Source: Margaritispora aquatica
Taxonomy: Eukaryota; Ascomycota; Leotiomycetes; Helotiales; Discinellaceae
Assembly: GCA_007644065.1 (NCBI GenBank)
Contig: VJWN01000012.1
Span: 1,105,758 to 1,169,757, forward strand
Direction of reading: 5' to 3'
Length of the DNA stretch: 64,000 nucleotides
Positions 35,181 through 47,698 of the stretch are shown piece by piece; position 1 is the stretch's first letter, and every line of letters begins with the position of its first letter. Position numbers and translations under genes: made by a program. The notes below the pieces were generated by a model. The model ran no database searches, had not been told where the DNA came from, and was given only the letters and a program-made list of their open reading frames with translations.

Positions 35181-36856
35181 CTAATTATCCCGATTAAAAG
35201 GTCGCGAATGTACTGGTAGCTTGATCTTGAAGACTAGCGCCTGGTTATCCAAAGTAAAACCTGTGCCATCCTTGTACTTGAAATTCCCGTTGTTCAAGTA
35301 CCCATCTTGCGTGATGAAGTCGTTGTCACTCAGCGAGAACACAAACCACTCATCATCATCCCCAATCAAGCCATCGACAGGCACAATGCCAATGCTCTCC
35401 CATTTCTCATTCAACAGCCCAATATCTTGTTCCCCACCATTGTGAACACCGAATCTGTTAAGCTGGCTGTTCAAGTTCATATCAATAAACGGGCAGAATG
35501 TAGCAGGTGTAATGGCAGACTTAAGCACGCCAGCTGTGGAAGCGATGGAACAGTTGCGGCAATCGTAGGTCGGGCCCTTGATATCTGTTGCGTTGTAGAT
35601 GTCAAAGATATCGATTTGTCGGTATTGACTCGTTGACACCGCTGTTCCACGTCCAACAGATGAATCTCTCGATAACATGAAAAACTGACCATCCTGGATG
35701 TGGAAGATTTCGGATTGAGCTGCCGCCTTTGGATTTTTGGCTGGTTTCGCAGTTGGGTCATTGAAAAATGGGAGAGGAACAACATATTCTCTCGCGTATC
35801 GTGGTTTGGATGGCACAGAAATGTCGTACTTCAGCAGACGAGACCAACGTCTAGTTTGCTTGTCCAATCCACCTTCCTGGACTGCAGCAGCCTGAAGCAT
35901 GACGTATAAAGTTTTTCCGTCGCCGCTAACTGTTACTCCCTCAAATCCAGCATTGTTGAATCGTCCCGAAGGGCCATTTACAGGGGAGACATCATTACCA
36001 CCAGTATTGTTCGAGTAGAAGGTTGGCGAATTTGCCGAGAATGAATCAGTTTCATTACGCGTAGGGATGAAGGCGTTTGGAGGGCGAATAGCAGCAAGCA
36101 TTCTGCCGTTGCAGTCGAAATGGTAGACGTATGGTCCGTATTCGTCACTCACCCAGAAGGAGCCATCTCTGTTAAGAATCAAGCCCTCAGCATCAATGGA
36201 GATTCGCTTGCCTCCAGGACCAGCACCGCCGAAACCGTCTCCCTATTACCTGTTAGTCCAAGTACAAATACGAGAAAAGAGCATCGCTCACTTGATAAGT
36301 TGCAGCTGGAAGATCTGGGAATCCAGGATAGCTCAGGTGGCCAGTACCATCGGCATCGAGGCCAGTACAAGGCTTGCCATCCGGTCCAGTGAAACGAATG
36401 GTCTCCTTGTATGTGAAGAAAAGGTTGGTACCAGATGGTTTGGCAACCGAAGCATTGATCGCAGGAGTGAAGAGGATGTCGAATTTATGTACCCGAGGTT
36501 GGAAGTTTAATGTTCCTTCCGTGTTCCTAAATCATAAATCATCATTTGATTATTACTTAGGTTCTCACTACTCACCATCCACGATCCGGTAAGCCCCAGA
36601 GAACGCCTGTATAGCTCCCATTGCGCAACTTTTTCCACTGGTATCGGTCAAGAGCAATGGCAGACCCAATACCTCCAAGCGTATCGCCAAACTGATCCCT
36701 TGCACTCCCTGGAACAAAGCCATATCCTGCGAGCTCTTCGTAGGTATATTGCTTCCCATTACAGGTCGTCTGATTGACAAAAGAGCTCGGAGTCGATATT
36801 GCAGATGAGACCGAGACAATAAAGGTCGCAGCAATAGTTAGACTAGAAAAGAACAT
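35181..36856 (-). CDS. secreted protein with phytase-like esterase domain
   Basis: Three exons (introns 36243-36291 and 36527-36575) give 525 aa with a signal peptide of about 18 residues. The body has the pattern of the 'esterase-like activity of phytase' family: DTLGGIGSAIALD near the N-terminus, IDAEGLILNRDGSFWVSDEYGPYVY in pieces around the centre, FEGVTVSGDGKTLYVMLQ, and a beta-propeller-like series ending FTLDNQALVFKIKLP. Several NxS/T sites and few cysteines fit an extracellular or vacuolar glycoprotein. Family members are often annotated as phytase-like, but enzyme activity is rarely shown, so I give no substrate. The ATG at 36856 directly precedes the signal peptide. Confidence 0.85.
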
Positions 36857-38120
36857 TGTGAATCAAGATGAAAGACAAGACTAGGATAGCGAGTGACATT
36901 TTGCGAACACGGGAGATTTGGTATTGTTTTAATACTTTCAACAAACTACTCATAGCTTGTACGACAGCGGGGTTTGCTCTCGCTGTGCAGCTTGAACGCA
37001 GGCAGCTTCAGGTACTCTTACATGTGCGGGGGTAAAAACGCGGGCGATCAGCAAGCATTGCTCAGCGTGCATGAACACAATTCGCTGTAAACCAATGAAC
37101 AGCACATGGTCCCTGGCAAATGCACTCTCGAGGTCCTTGACTTTCTTGCATTTTGCCCGTCACGGCCGCTAAGGATACCGCGAGAGAGGGTTAATCAACC
37201 GATCCCATGAGCTGAACGCTGGAACTGGAAGCTGTACAAACGCCACCAGAGAACATGCCAAATAATGTGGCGTTCATACAAAATACTATCTTGACTTGTG
37301 GGATCGCACTTTTTGCACTTTGTCTTCCAAAGAGCACGTTGCACCTCCTCGAAATCTTATTCGCTCAGCTTCTCTCGTACTTGAGTGCTGGCCGCACAAT
37401 TTTATGAATTGCACGAAGTCAACGTTGCTCCAATAGTCTCCCGACCACGGCTCAGAATGTCCCTGTGTTTGATCCAACTTGCCTTAGGAAGGCATATGGC
37501 AATGGGCACGTGCTACATACAACGAACTACAGAAATGGTTGGAAGTAGGTTGGAAACACAAGAAACAGCTAGCTACCCAACTTTGGGTAGCTTACCAGTT
37601 ATAGCACGATATTTAGCTCTTCACTTGCTTCTCAACTTGATTGGTTGGAATGCGGAATATGCACAGTGGGATGCATATACATACGACATCTCTTTAAAAT
37701 TCATGAGCTCATAAGTTCCATGTTTCTCATCTTCATGCATCAGCCACGCATACCCTCACGAGGAACGGTATCTTATCTCCCCCAATTGTAAATGTGTCGA
37801 GCCTACCATATGGTGTCGAGAAGTGAATCTAAAGAGAAACAACTTTTAGACAAACAAAATCACCCTACTTCCGCCACCATAACTCCCAGGCGCATAATCC
37901 CTGGGTATGTCATGAACAGAAGGATCAAGTCGAAAAGAGGAATCTTTATCCAGAGTGTAGCCAGAGCTAGCACTAAAGTTTCATGACAGGGATGTCAAAG
38001 GTCGTACATTTCCCAGCCGTCCAGGCGGTTTATGGGATTCGGACGATATATGCTCGTCTGGAGATTTGTGTTTCGGTGTGCTTGTACTTCTGCATGCTCG
38101 CTCCTCAACTCTTCATCAAG
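36857..38120. other. intergenic region
   Basis: This holds the upstream region of the phytase-like gene and the 3' end of exportin-1. Only short frames without motifs are present. Confidence 0.4.
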
Positions 38121-41100
38121 TCACAATTCATCATCATCCTCTTGCAACTCGGCGGGCTTAAGCAAGCCTCCAACCTTAGAAAGACGCTCACGCTCAGCAG
38201 CTTTTGCATCACGGTCCTGTTGTTCCTTCTCGTCGGCATACAGTTCGGCATTATCGCCAGCGAACTCCTTCAGCTGAATCAGGAAGTCGCGCAGATTGAG
38301 CTTAAATTTGTCGTAGGCCATGTTGAGAGTGAATAGACCCTCCACGAAAGCCTTGATTTGATTTCTGTGAAAATATGAGTAAATTTTACGACTTTGTTAC
38401 TGGGTTGAATTACTTACTGCTGCAGATTTGGGAATGCATTTTGCAACAGATTTGCGACAAAGCCACCCAAAAACTCCTTGTTTCCAGTTCCAGCAGGTGC
38501 TTGATCAGGCTGGTAGATAGGACCTTGGATCTTAGGTGTGGTACCATCTGCGGGTTGAACAAAATAAAACATCCTGGAAAGAAGCATTGACTGTGACTTG
38601 AAGCCTGCTTTGTGATCTGTGTCTGTGAGAACGAAGAAAACATCCTGCAAGATCGCAATAAAGAACTGCTGGAAAAATGCATTTGAAGTTGCAGGATCAG
38701 TTTCAGCAATATTGCTGATGAGCTCCAGACACATGTTAAGGCCAGCATATTCGACTTCACGATTATCGTGTTTGCTTGCCCACATACAAGAATCAATGAC
38801 AAATTTGAATTGTCTGTTGTCAAGCTTGAGAAGGGCTGTCCTAAGTTAGCAAGAACAAGGTGGAAAGTTCATAGTACTTGCCTGGGAAACAATGAAGATT
38901 AATGGCTCGCAGAAGAGTAAAAAACTCAACACGATGCTCAGGAAATTCGGAAAAGTCCTTGTTGATCATATCAAGTGTGCACTCAAACACGTTCTCCATA
39001 ATGGTCGGTACTTGATCTTCCATAAGAGACTAAGACATATTAGTCCTTCAATTCCCGAATAACCACACATATAGGAAACGGGAATGGGGATGCACCACGG
39101 AGTACTTGGAGCGGTGGGGGGTCCAACGTACAGAAAGCTTTGTGATGATAGTAGACATGACCTTGAGTACTTCAGCATCTCGTGCGTTGGGAACATTGCG
39201 ATTGTAGTCAACAAGAACAGCATCGAGTAAAGCTGGAACGATGTTTGTCCGCACCATCTCAAGGTCATCAGCCTTCTCAACGTAAGTTTCGATGAGCTTC
39301 AAGATTTCCTTCTTGATGGTTCTCAGCCCACGAACTCGAGGCATCTTGGTCGCAATTTCACCTTCAAAGTTAGTATATCTGTATAAGCAAGAGAGATGTT
39401 GAGGATGTCTTACCATCACGCGCAACTGCTTCAGAAATCATTTGGCTTGTAGCACGGTACATCGAAAGCATATCCAGATATATTCTACCAATCTGAGGAT
39501 AGAAGTAACTTCCGATTGAAGAACAAGCAGAGACATTGGTCTTCATAACATTGCCGATGACCTTGATAGTGTCTGCATCTTGGAGGATGGAGGGATTTGC
39601 AGTAGCTTGTTGAATGATAGCATCCCAAGCGGCATTTGGATATGACATTAGCTCCGCAATTAATCTCTCCTGTGCGTTCTTTTGAGGCTGAGCAGCAATC
39701 ATATAACCACAAGCTTCGTAAAACGTATGAACCTGCTGAGGCGAGAGATCACATGTAATCTTGCGCATAGTTCTAACGATTTCCTCGATGAAGGGTTCGC
39801 TCTCACCAGGTTGTAAAGCAACAAAATGACGCTTACACTGCCTGGCAATCTTGATGAATGTGTCGCAAGCCATATCTTGGACACCCTCATGGGACTCGTG
39901 CATGAACTCGAAGAGCTTGTTAACAACTGTCTTGAGGAATTTCCAGTGTGCCTTCAGAAATCGCGGATATTGACCAACAATATACATGATGTTACTGGCT
40001 ACCACAGCTTTGTTATCTTTTCCTCGCTTCATTTCGGTCAGTCCAAGAAGATCCTTGATAACAGTTACAAGGAACCGCTTCTCGGTCTCTTCGTTCATGG
40101 CGAGGGAGATGGAACCGATGGCCCAGCAAAGAGTATTGCAGTTAGCCCACGACCATTCGCTACCATCAACTTGACGAGACAATTTGTCAGTCATGATTTG
40201 TTCGGTGTCCACTACGTCCAAATGTGTAAGATAAACTAGGCATTCACGAGTAGTCTTGTAGAGCTGAATTGTATCACTCTCCTTGACAAACTCTCTGACG
40301 ATCTCGCCCTCTTCGTTCTCCACAATCAGTACCTCCTCCGGGCGGACCATCTTCTCAATCATAACCACACGCAGGTTCTGCAATACTTCGTTATACTTGT
40401 GCTTTCGTAGCGGATAATTTGCGAGTATCGTTGGATTAGGTGCACCGGGATTTTGAAGTCCTCCAACTCCCATATTGATAAGTGGATTAACGTCTGTGAG
40501 AGGCAATGATTGCATCTCGTCATATAGTTCTTGAACAAGCTTTGTCCAGTACTCCAAACAGATCTTGAAAATCTCTCGATCCTCAATTTGCGATATGCGG
40601 ATGAGGTAAAAGTGAGCGTGGGTAAGGAAGTCTCGGTTAGGTAGATTCTCGATGAGCTAGCGCACAAGTCAGTAGAGTCACCGCAAATTCTTCCATTTGA
40701 TTATCTTACATTGAGGTGGACACTAAAGAAATTAGTTAAGAACAGAGCCAGGTTTTGGATAAACTCCTGGTCCTTAGAATTGCTTGAGTTGTAGGTCGAC
40801 TTCAGGTCAAGAGTCAAAGGAATAATCTTGGATATCGTCGTCAGAACCTCTGTGAACATCTGAACCAATTTCTCATCATATGCGTTGTTCTGGCCAGTCT
40901 GAAGACCACCGATCTCAGTCAGACACTTTAGGGTAACATTTCGAAACTCTGGCATCTCCAAGAATCTTGTACGTAACGTATCTATGATAGGTGTCTCGAA
41001 AATATATCCTAGTGGGATCCAGTTGAAGAACCGAAGGAGAGTCTCGAGCGTCGCCTTGATCAAACTGGCCTGGGTTGCGCTGTTCAGAACCTCGTTGCAG

Positions 41101-41911
41101 AGCTGGAAAATCGAGGAGAATTCTGCACACATTGTAGTCTTGAGATCCTTCGTCTTCGCCGAGGTCATTTGATCGGCAGAAAAGTCAAAGACTTCTTCGG
41201 ACAATAACCGCAAGATCGCCATGTTATTTTCGCATATTGACAAACTTGTGTGACAAGAAGAGATAATTTCGTTGATGAAGGTAGGCCAGTGGTGAGGCCA
41301 TTCTTGCTTGAGAATCGACACGAGAACAAGGTTCAACTTATTGAGAAGGGTTCGTTGTGCTTTGAGCGATTCGTCAGAGCCGGAGCACTGTATGATGAAG
41401 TTCACCACAAAGTTTCGAATGCCTGGTGGAGATTAGCAATGGTTGGAAGCGCAAACCTGTAGTTGTATTCTACCTTGACATTGCTCTCTTGGAAGAACCT
41501 TCCATCTTGTAATAATAACATTGTCCAGTACCTGCAAGCCCAAATCTACAATTTGTCAGCGATGCTGAACGCTTTACTTGCAGAGCACAAGAGTTTCAAA
41601 CATTTGGTCTGCGGATATGTTGCATCTTGCAGAATTTTGTCTACCAGTAGCCATGCATCTGGGTCCTCTTTGAACTGTGGTCAAATATCAGTGGATGTTG
41701 GAAGTTGGAAGTTGCGGACTGTGGCTGGGGCAAATGCAGAACATACTTGGTTTAAAGCTGCTTGGGCAACTTTTTGCTGTTTGTCAACGCGTCAGTAGAG
41801 GCAAATAGCATACAACCGAAGCTTCCAAGTGTTCAGAGGACGAACCTGTTCTCCACGCCCCTCATAGAATGCCCGGACCGTCGCGTCCAACTCTTCAATA
41901 CTGGGTGCCAT
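38121..41911 (-). CDS. CRM1: exportin-1 (CRM1), nuclear export receptor
   Basis: This karyopherin binds leucine-rich export signals with Ran-GTP and carries cargo through nuclear pores. Ten exons total 1078 aa (introns 38365-38417, 38836-38881, 39030-39131, 39362-39413, 40657-40709, 41423-41473, 41546-41601, 41675-41746, 41777-41845). Conserved blocks include YPQTKYLGLQVLD, the HEAT-repeat body, the NES-groove segment [18 protein letters not shown] and the C-terminal [10 protein letters not shown] with an acidic end. Residue 525 is Thr where leptomycin-sensitive proteins have Cys. The intron at 38836-38881 appears to use a GC-AG pair: AG|GCAAGT gives the conserved CFPALLKLD, while the nearest GT donor would insert extra residues. 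Intron 39362-39413 ends in AAG. Confidence 0.96.
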
Positions 41912-42656
41912 ATTCGCGGCTTATTTTCACTGTGTGGCTCTTTCCCGACTGCAGTATTTGGAGGTGCTTTGGTCAAATCGAATGTGATATGTTCCAGCCT
42001 GCGCTGAGAGTTGAGCTCTATGATAAAGAGGGTTGAAATTGTCGGAGAGGCGGTTGATTAAAGATTGTCGAAGAGTTTCCCAGCCTCATTGACCCCACCA
42101 GGCGGCTGCGCGAAGATTAGTGCCACTGTCACATGACTCTCCCCGCCTAGGTAAGCTAGGTAAGTAGCAGGTACCTTGGTACGCACATCACCTATGGCGA
42201 CACACGATCAATTCTCAAAGCGAATCCAACTTCAATGGAGATCTACCAGCTGGTTTTAGTGGCCATATTTATACTACAAACAATAGATAATGAAAAACAC
42301 AAATTTCAAGTTCATTTCACCTGCGATCAGCTTCAGACTACAATCTCGCTAAGGGCTAAGGTAGTATTAAATACCTCGTCCAAAAGCTCGGAATTTTACT
42401 GTTGTAACTACCTGCTACTTTCATGTACATGCACTCTTTCGGTATTTATATCCTAAGTAAGGTAGTAATATTTGATGGTAAACTTGTAACAAGCTTTGAA
42501 TGTATGTCGCAATAACTTTAACTCCCCTTTACTTCCAAGAATTTACAAGAATCAGTCGCTATATGTTCCCCAAGCCATGCATGAACCCTTTTCCAAACTT
42601 CCAAATTTTCAAATACCATTATCCGCTTCCATCCTATTTCGCTCTTATCCCCAAAT
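41912..42656. other. CRM1 upstream region
   Basis: This is the CRM1 promoter and the 3' flank of the GPI-type protein gene. A short CTAGGTAAG duplication lies near 42146-42163. No gene is seen. Confidence 0.4.
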
Positions 42657-43091
42657 TTACAAAGCGAGAGCCAAAAGTCCACCAAATCCAGCGATTCCAG
42701 CGACAAAGGCACTCAGCTCAAGGGTTCCAGCGCCGGAAGCGGGCTTGGCAGTTATAGATGCAGGAGCGCTGGCAGTGGCTGAGGCCTTGGAGGAGGTTGC
42801 ATTGGCGATAACCACAACAGAGCTGGAGGATGCCTTGGTGGAAGAGGAGGCAGTGGCGAGAGCAGTTCCATTGGAAGGCTTGATGGATGAAGAGGAGGTG
42901 TATGTAGTCATGGTGCTGTTTGCAGCCTTGGTGCTGGATGAGAGGACCGCAGAAGAGGTAACCTGTAAGGTAAATGATTAGCGGTGAACTGAGGATTGGA
43001 GATTATAGCAACTTACAGAAACCTTTGAGCTTGTGGATTGAGCCATGGCGCCAGCGGCGGAAAGCAACATGAGGATGTTAGAGAATTGCAT
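42657..43091 (-). CDS. small GPI-anchored-type Ser/Thr-rich cell-surface protein
   Basis: Two exons (intron 42963-43016) give 126 aa. The N-terminus is a signal peptide (MQFSNILMLLSAAGAMA). The body is almost all Ser, Thr, Ala and Lys with SSTKASSSS-like repeats, suggesting heavy O-glycosylation. The C-terminus (SAFVAGIAGFGGLLALAL) is a hydrophobic tail with small residues ahead of it, as in GPI-attachment signals. It is a cell-wall or plasma-membrane protein by inference, with no enzymatic domain. Its central repeat resembles the linker of the cellulase at 30-32 kb. A TATATAAG box lies about 140 bases upstream. Confidence 0.8.
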
Positions 43092-43786
43092 CTTGGAATT
43101 GGATGTGCTTGAAGGTGGGTTAAAGGTTGGTTGAAGTTGAGAAGATGTGAGAAAGTTGGCAGATCTTGAAGATTAGATTGGAGAGTGGATGATGAGAGTA
43201 ATTAGTAGCACAGCTCCAGGACATCCTTATATACATAAACTCCCAGCTTTTGTTTCTCCACTTAGCACTCTTGCAGCTTCAAAATGTGCATCACACCAAA
43301 AACGAATAGTTGTGATCCAGATCTTCAAATTGCCACTTAGCTAGGATCATCCGGACATTATCCACATTACCAGAATTTTCCCAACACTGCAGGAACCAAA
43401 TCACAAAATAATGTCCTGCACGTCGCCCATTGGAGTGAAATCAGAGCAAAAAGTAAACAGACTGTGAAGAATATAACATCAAGTAGAACATTTCTAGCAC
43501 GTGCTCAAGGTATTACCCAAAGGAGTGACAAGTGGAGCATCTTTTTGCAGTGTGGCTGCTGTGGGCGTTTTGGTTTCGCTCTGAGCCCAATACTTAGTTA
43601 TGGATCTAGAAGAAGTTGGCCACACGCAACATCCAAGGGAAAATGCGCAATTGCGCCAGTATATTGCGTCCATGGAGAAACGTGCGCTGATATTTCTATG
43701 ATGGAAGCCATAATGTCTTGCAACTTTCTTTTTCTATGTTCGCGTAATTTGAATAACCGGAGAAGTCGTTTTTGCACTTTTTTAAC
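43092..43786. other. GPI-type gene promoter region
   Basis: This lies between two minus-strand genes. Apart from the TATA box noted separately, nothing is recognised. Confidence 0.4.
43226..43233 (-). promoter_or_regulatory. TATA box of the GPI-type protein gene
   Basis: TATATAAG on the minus strand lies about 135-142 bases before the start codon. Confidence 0.5.
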
Positions 43787-45302
43787 CTATACCTTCTGAT
43801 AACCGGCATCTGAGAGACCCTCACCCAAAGCTGCGATAGCACGGTCGATATCATCACGATTTGGATCAGTCTTAAAAGTGTTAGTGAATGTTGAAAGTGT
43901 GGTGGGAAAATACGAACCACACTGACACCCATGTGCCCCACTCGAAAGTACTTTGTAGCGATCTGCTTATGCAGACCGCCAGCAAAAATGACACCCTTCT
44001 TCATAAGATTTGGTAGCAATTCAGGTACAGTAACGTTCTCAGGAAGATAAACTGCAGTCATGCCGTTGGCTTGATCTGCTGGATCAGATGCCAATTGCTT
44101 GAGGCCAAGATCAGCAACAGCCTTTTTCACTTTCTGAGAAGCTGCCCGATGAGCTGCGAATCTTTCAGATAAAGGCTTTGAAAGAATTTGCGAGAGCGAT
44201 GTGTGGAGAGCGTGGACCAACTGTGGTGAAGGTGTGGCAAAGTATGAGGGTTTCCTAGCTTCATAGTTCTGCATAACTGTTTGATCTGATTAGAGATTAG
44301 ATCCAATGAAGAGTGGGTGGCTTACTTGGCATCCAATTCTTGAACGAAGCAAAGTAGGATCCAGGTGGGGATTTCCTGCTCTGAAATGTCTTAACAGCCC
44401 GGCCTGAGAACATAGAAATGGACAAGCCCGCGGGACACCCAATGGCTTTTTGACTAGCAGTGATAACACCATCTAGCTGCCATTTATCGAATTCAATATC
44501 CTCACATCCAACACTACAAACGCCATCCACGATAACTAGTGTTTCTGGAGAAACCCGGTGAACTAGTTCTGAAAGCTTTTGAAGCTCAGATAACACTCCA
44601 GTGGAGGTGTCAACATGCGTAACTGTCAACAACTTGTACTTCTTCTCCTTCAATGCTTTCTCGATCTCCGGAAGCTGTGGTCTTGATCCAATTGGAGCCT
44701 TCAGCTGCGTAGCTTTGACGCCATATGTTTCAAAGCAATCAGAGAAAGAGTCTGCGAAATAGCCAGTGTGTAGCACCAGAACATCATCTCCAGGTTCTGC
44801 CAAGTTTGCAGCTACCAAATCCCATCCCAAAGTTCCAGAGCCAGATATGACGAATGGCTGTGACGAAGGGTCTGTAGTCTGGAAAAGTTTCCGTAGCATC
44901 GATAGTGTCTCTCCAAAAGTGGAAACAAAAGGAGCTCCAACGTGGCTCTCACTATCATCAATAAAGTCAGTTGATATCAGACTCGAAGGTAGCCTTGAAG
45001 CAGTGACTTGTATTGTATCGGACCTCGGCATTGACGTACCTGTAATGGCTCATAGACTGAAGGACAGCATCATCGAACTCAATGGGGCCTGGAATAAGCA
45101 ACGCGGGGTGATTTGGTTGATTCGACATCTTGATTTCCTTCGTTTCTGGATCTGAGGTCTGTGAGCCTGTGCTGAAACTTCGCGCCTGAGAGTAAGTTGT
45201 TTCAACAGGAGCTGATCTCTCAGTGGAAAATGGAGTGTTTATAGGATGTTGCGGCCGAGGATCTAAATGTCGAGCTATCACCGAAAGTCGTGCGTGAGCC
45301 AT
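43787..45302 (-). CDS. AGX1: alanine:glyoxylate aminotransferase (AGX1-like, PLP class V)
   Basis: The enzyme makes glycine and pyruvate from glyoxylate and alanine. Introns at 43871-43917, 44277-44325 and 44946-45039 give 441 aa. Conserved segments run LLIPGPIEF, SHVGAPFVSTF (joined by splicing), SGSGTLGWDLVAANL, VTHVDTSTGVL, VDGVCSVGCEDIEFD and TASQKAIGCPAGLS, whose Lys carries PLP. Late segments are GVIFAGGLHKQIATKYFRVGHMG split across exons. The first ATG gives an extra 58 residues rich in Arg, Ser and Thr before MSNQPNHPALLIPGP; the second in-frame ATG (MSNQ) would give the length of the yeast enzyme. No PTS1 is seen (ends YQKV). The last intron ends in AAG. Confidence 0.94.
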
Positions 45303-46105
45303 CGCGGGGTAGACCCTTCGGATTGCAACTGACGCCAGGATTGACGTATGTGGCCCGATTGAGCCCGATTGGCCGCTGGAAAGAAGCTTTTTAGAAAGAG
45401 AGCTTCTGTACCTCGGATTTGGATACGGTTTTGAAGGGATAACTTCTCTGATCTGTTGTGGACGGATGTTACTTTGAACTAGGGAAATGTTCAATACACT
45501 AGAAACTCCCTATCGTGACCCTGCAATAACGTGTCTCCGGCTCCGACGTCGCCTCTCTCCGACAGGTCACATGCTCGCTTCTCGCCAACAGTGGGGTTCA
45601 GGGGTAAGCCGAGAGTTTATCGGGATGCGGAGGGGGCCTCGATTGCATTATTGCTGTTAAAATTGTGCAATAGAGATTTCCTTCTTCTGAGACGGCAATT
45701 CTGAGACTATTAGAGATAAAATCTGGGGGAAGAGTCGTTCTTTGTATTCAAGACACAAGCCTAAGATTGTCGTTTCTGGTCTTGTACATATATCCCGTCT
45801 TTAAAATCAAATGCTTGAGAAAAGGCTCAATCTGAAATATACAGACAAAAAGTATATCTCACCTTGCTCTATCTCATTATTCTTGGCCCATCATCTGCCA
45901 GCTTAGTGAAATGTGTGTTCCCGCAAGTGATGATGTGCCAACTAAACACCACCGCGAACTCCTACAAAATAGTTTACACAATTGAATTTGATTCGTACCA
46001 TAAATAGGTAAACGACAAATATGCTCCTGAACTCTTCCAAAACCACTTGGGTATCTAATGTAACTCCGTCCGATTATCATTAAGTTGTCCTCAGCATCCA
46101 CATTC
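45303..46105. other. AGX1 upstream region
   Basis: This lies between the AGX1 start and the 3' end of the arrestin gene. The AGX1 frame stays open upstream but without an ATG. Nothing else is recognised. Confidence 0.4.
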
Positions 46106-47698
46106 CTATACGGCCCCACCAGATGGCCCCCCACTACCATATCTTCTTGCATCACCAGCCACCGCGGTCACACTATAACGAGGTGACACGCCTTTCTCGT
46201 CCATACTCGGCGCGTTGACATCTGTTACGCCAGAGTACATTCTGGGCCCATCGGCGGGCGAAATCTCATCAGCCATCGCGTCTTCATAGCTTGGAGGAGC
46301 GTCGTCTGTGAGCGCTGCAGCAGGAGTGCCCAATTGTGGAGGGTACAACTGATCATGGACTGGCGCTTGAATTGGCGTTGCTACAGGAACAGGAGCTGTA
46401 GGGCGAGGGCGTACCGGTACTGGGGGCTGAGCAGCTATAGCCTCGAGGAGTGCTGCTGGCGGTTGAATGCCCGAGAATATTTCTACTTGGAAGCGTAACG
46501 GTAAGCTAATTATCTGGGGCTACACTTTGTTAGTTTGAACTTTTCAAATCCAGACGAAAGAGCTGCAAACCTGAAGTTGTCCTGGGTAGCCATAACCTAA
46601 ACCGACCTTGACTTCAAGCTCATAGCTTCTTGAAATATTACAAGTTTGAAATGAGGGTGCTACGGTGTTTGGCAGCTTGATCCTGTTCCATAGGTTCTCA
46701 TCTACGATAGTCTCTGAGCGAAGAGGATCCGTTGCTTTACCAACAGGCAGCGAAAGCCCAGACAAATTGACCAGCACCCATGTACTTGTTTCTGTGCGTA
46801 CTATATCCTGAGCCCTGACTTCTGTATGGCCGAATAAATGTACTTGTAATGACATTAAAAACACACCTTCCTTGCTCTCGATCAATTTTCTTAGGATGAT
46901 ACGCAGAGGTAGTGGTTGATTACATGTCAAGACAGCGGGACTTGGTAATCGAGCATCAATTTCCCCTTTGGGTGCTGTATCGCTTAATGGCGTCGGCTTT
47001 TTCGAAAATAAACTAGATTTCTTCGAATATGTAGCCAATCCAGCTTGGAAGACAAATGGTCGTCTTGCGTACACTTCATTGGCACTTGGCGGCGGTCTCG
47101 GAGGCTCTATTGGTAGAAATTTGAATCCGATTGCGGATCTTCTGTTCTCTTTGAAAAGACTTGGTCGTGCAACTGTAACTTTGACGTAATATCGTATTTC
47201 TGCTTCTCCAGGAAATCCAGTAAGTGACGGGGGTAAAGTTTTCTTAACGTGTCGGTATTGCATTTGTTGTAAGCCTCCTAAACCCAGTCCTCCAAAGCCT
47301 GATCCAGCGCCCATTTGTTGAGTATGTGGCTCTGCGCAGCCATTGTTGAATGGTATTTTGAATCTAAAAGGATACTCGTGTTGTCCTGCCCTCAAAGTAT
47401 ATGCGCCGCCCATAACCCCATTATCCCGAGATGGGAAGACTTGTTCGACTTTGTATAAGATCTTGTGGTTCTCTTGCGCCATTCCCTGTCGCTGATTCTG
47501 CCGTGAATAGAGCATCTGTTGTTGTGCTTGCAAACCTGCCACAGGTCGCATCAGGACGGTTCTACTTTCGCCCTCAAGCTTGACCACAATCGCAGAAACA
47601 TTTTCGTCGCTACCAAGAGAGAGAATAACTCTGCCAGAAATATAATCTAGATTAGTGTAGAAGATATGAGGATCATCAAGTTGGATCCTGACCGACAT
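46106..47698 (-). CDS. alpha-arrestin (arrestin-related trafficking adaptor) with PPSY motif
   Basis: Fungal alpha-arrestins bring the Rsp5-type ubiquitin ligase to plasma-membrane transporters for endocytosis. Two exons (intron 46514-46570) give 511 aa. The N-terminal arrestin half starts RIQLDDPHIFYTNLDYISGR. The C-terminal half contains FLMSLQVHLFGHTEVRAQDI and SYELEVKVGLGYGYPGQL, then IISLPLRFQVEIFSG after the intron. A disordered Pro-rich tail carries PPSY at about residues 449-452, the WW-domain binding motif. The frame is open 5' of the ATG at 47698 but only with a TTG, so the ATG is chosen. Which transporters it serves cannot be read from sequence. Confidence 0.88.
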
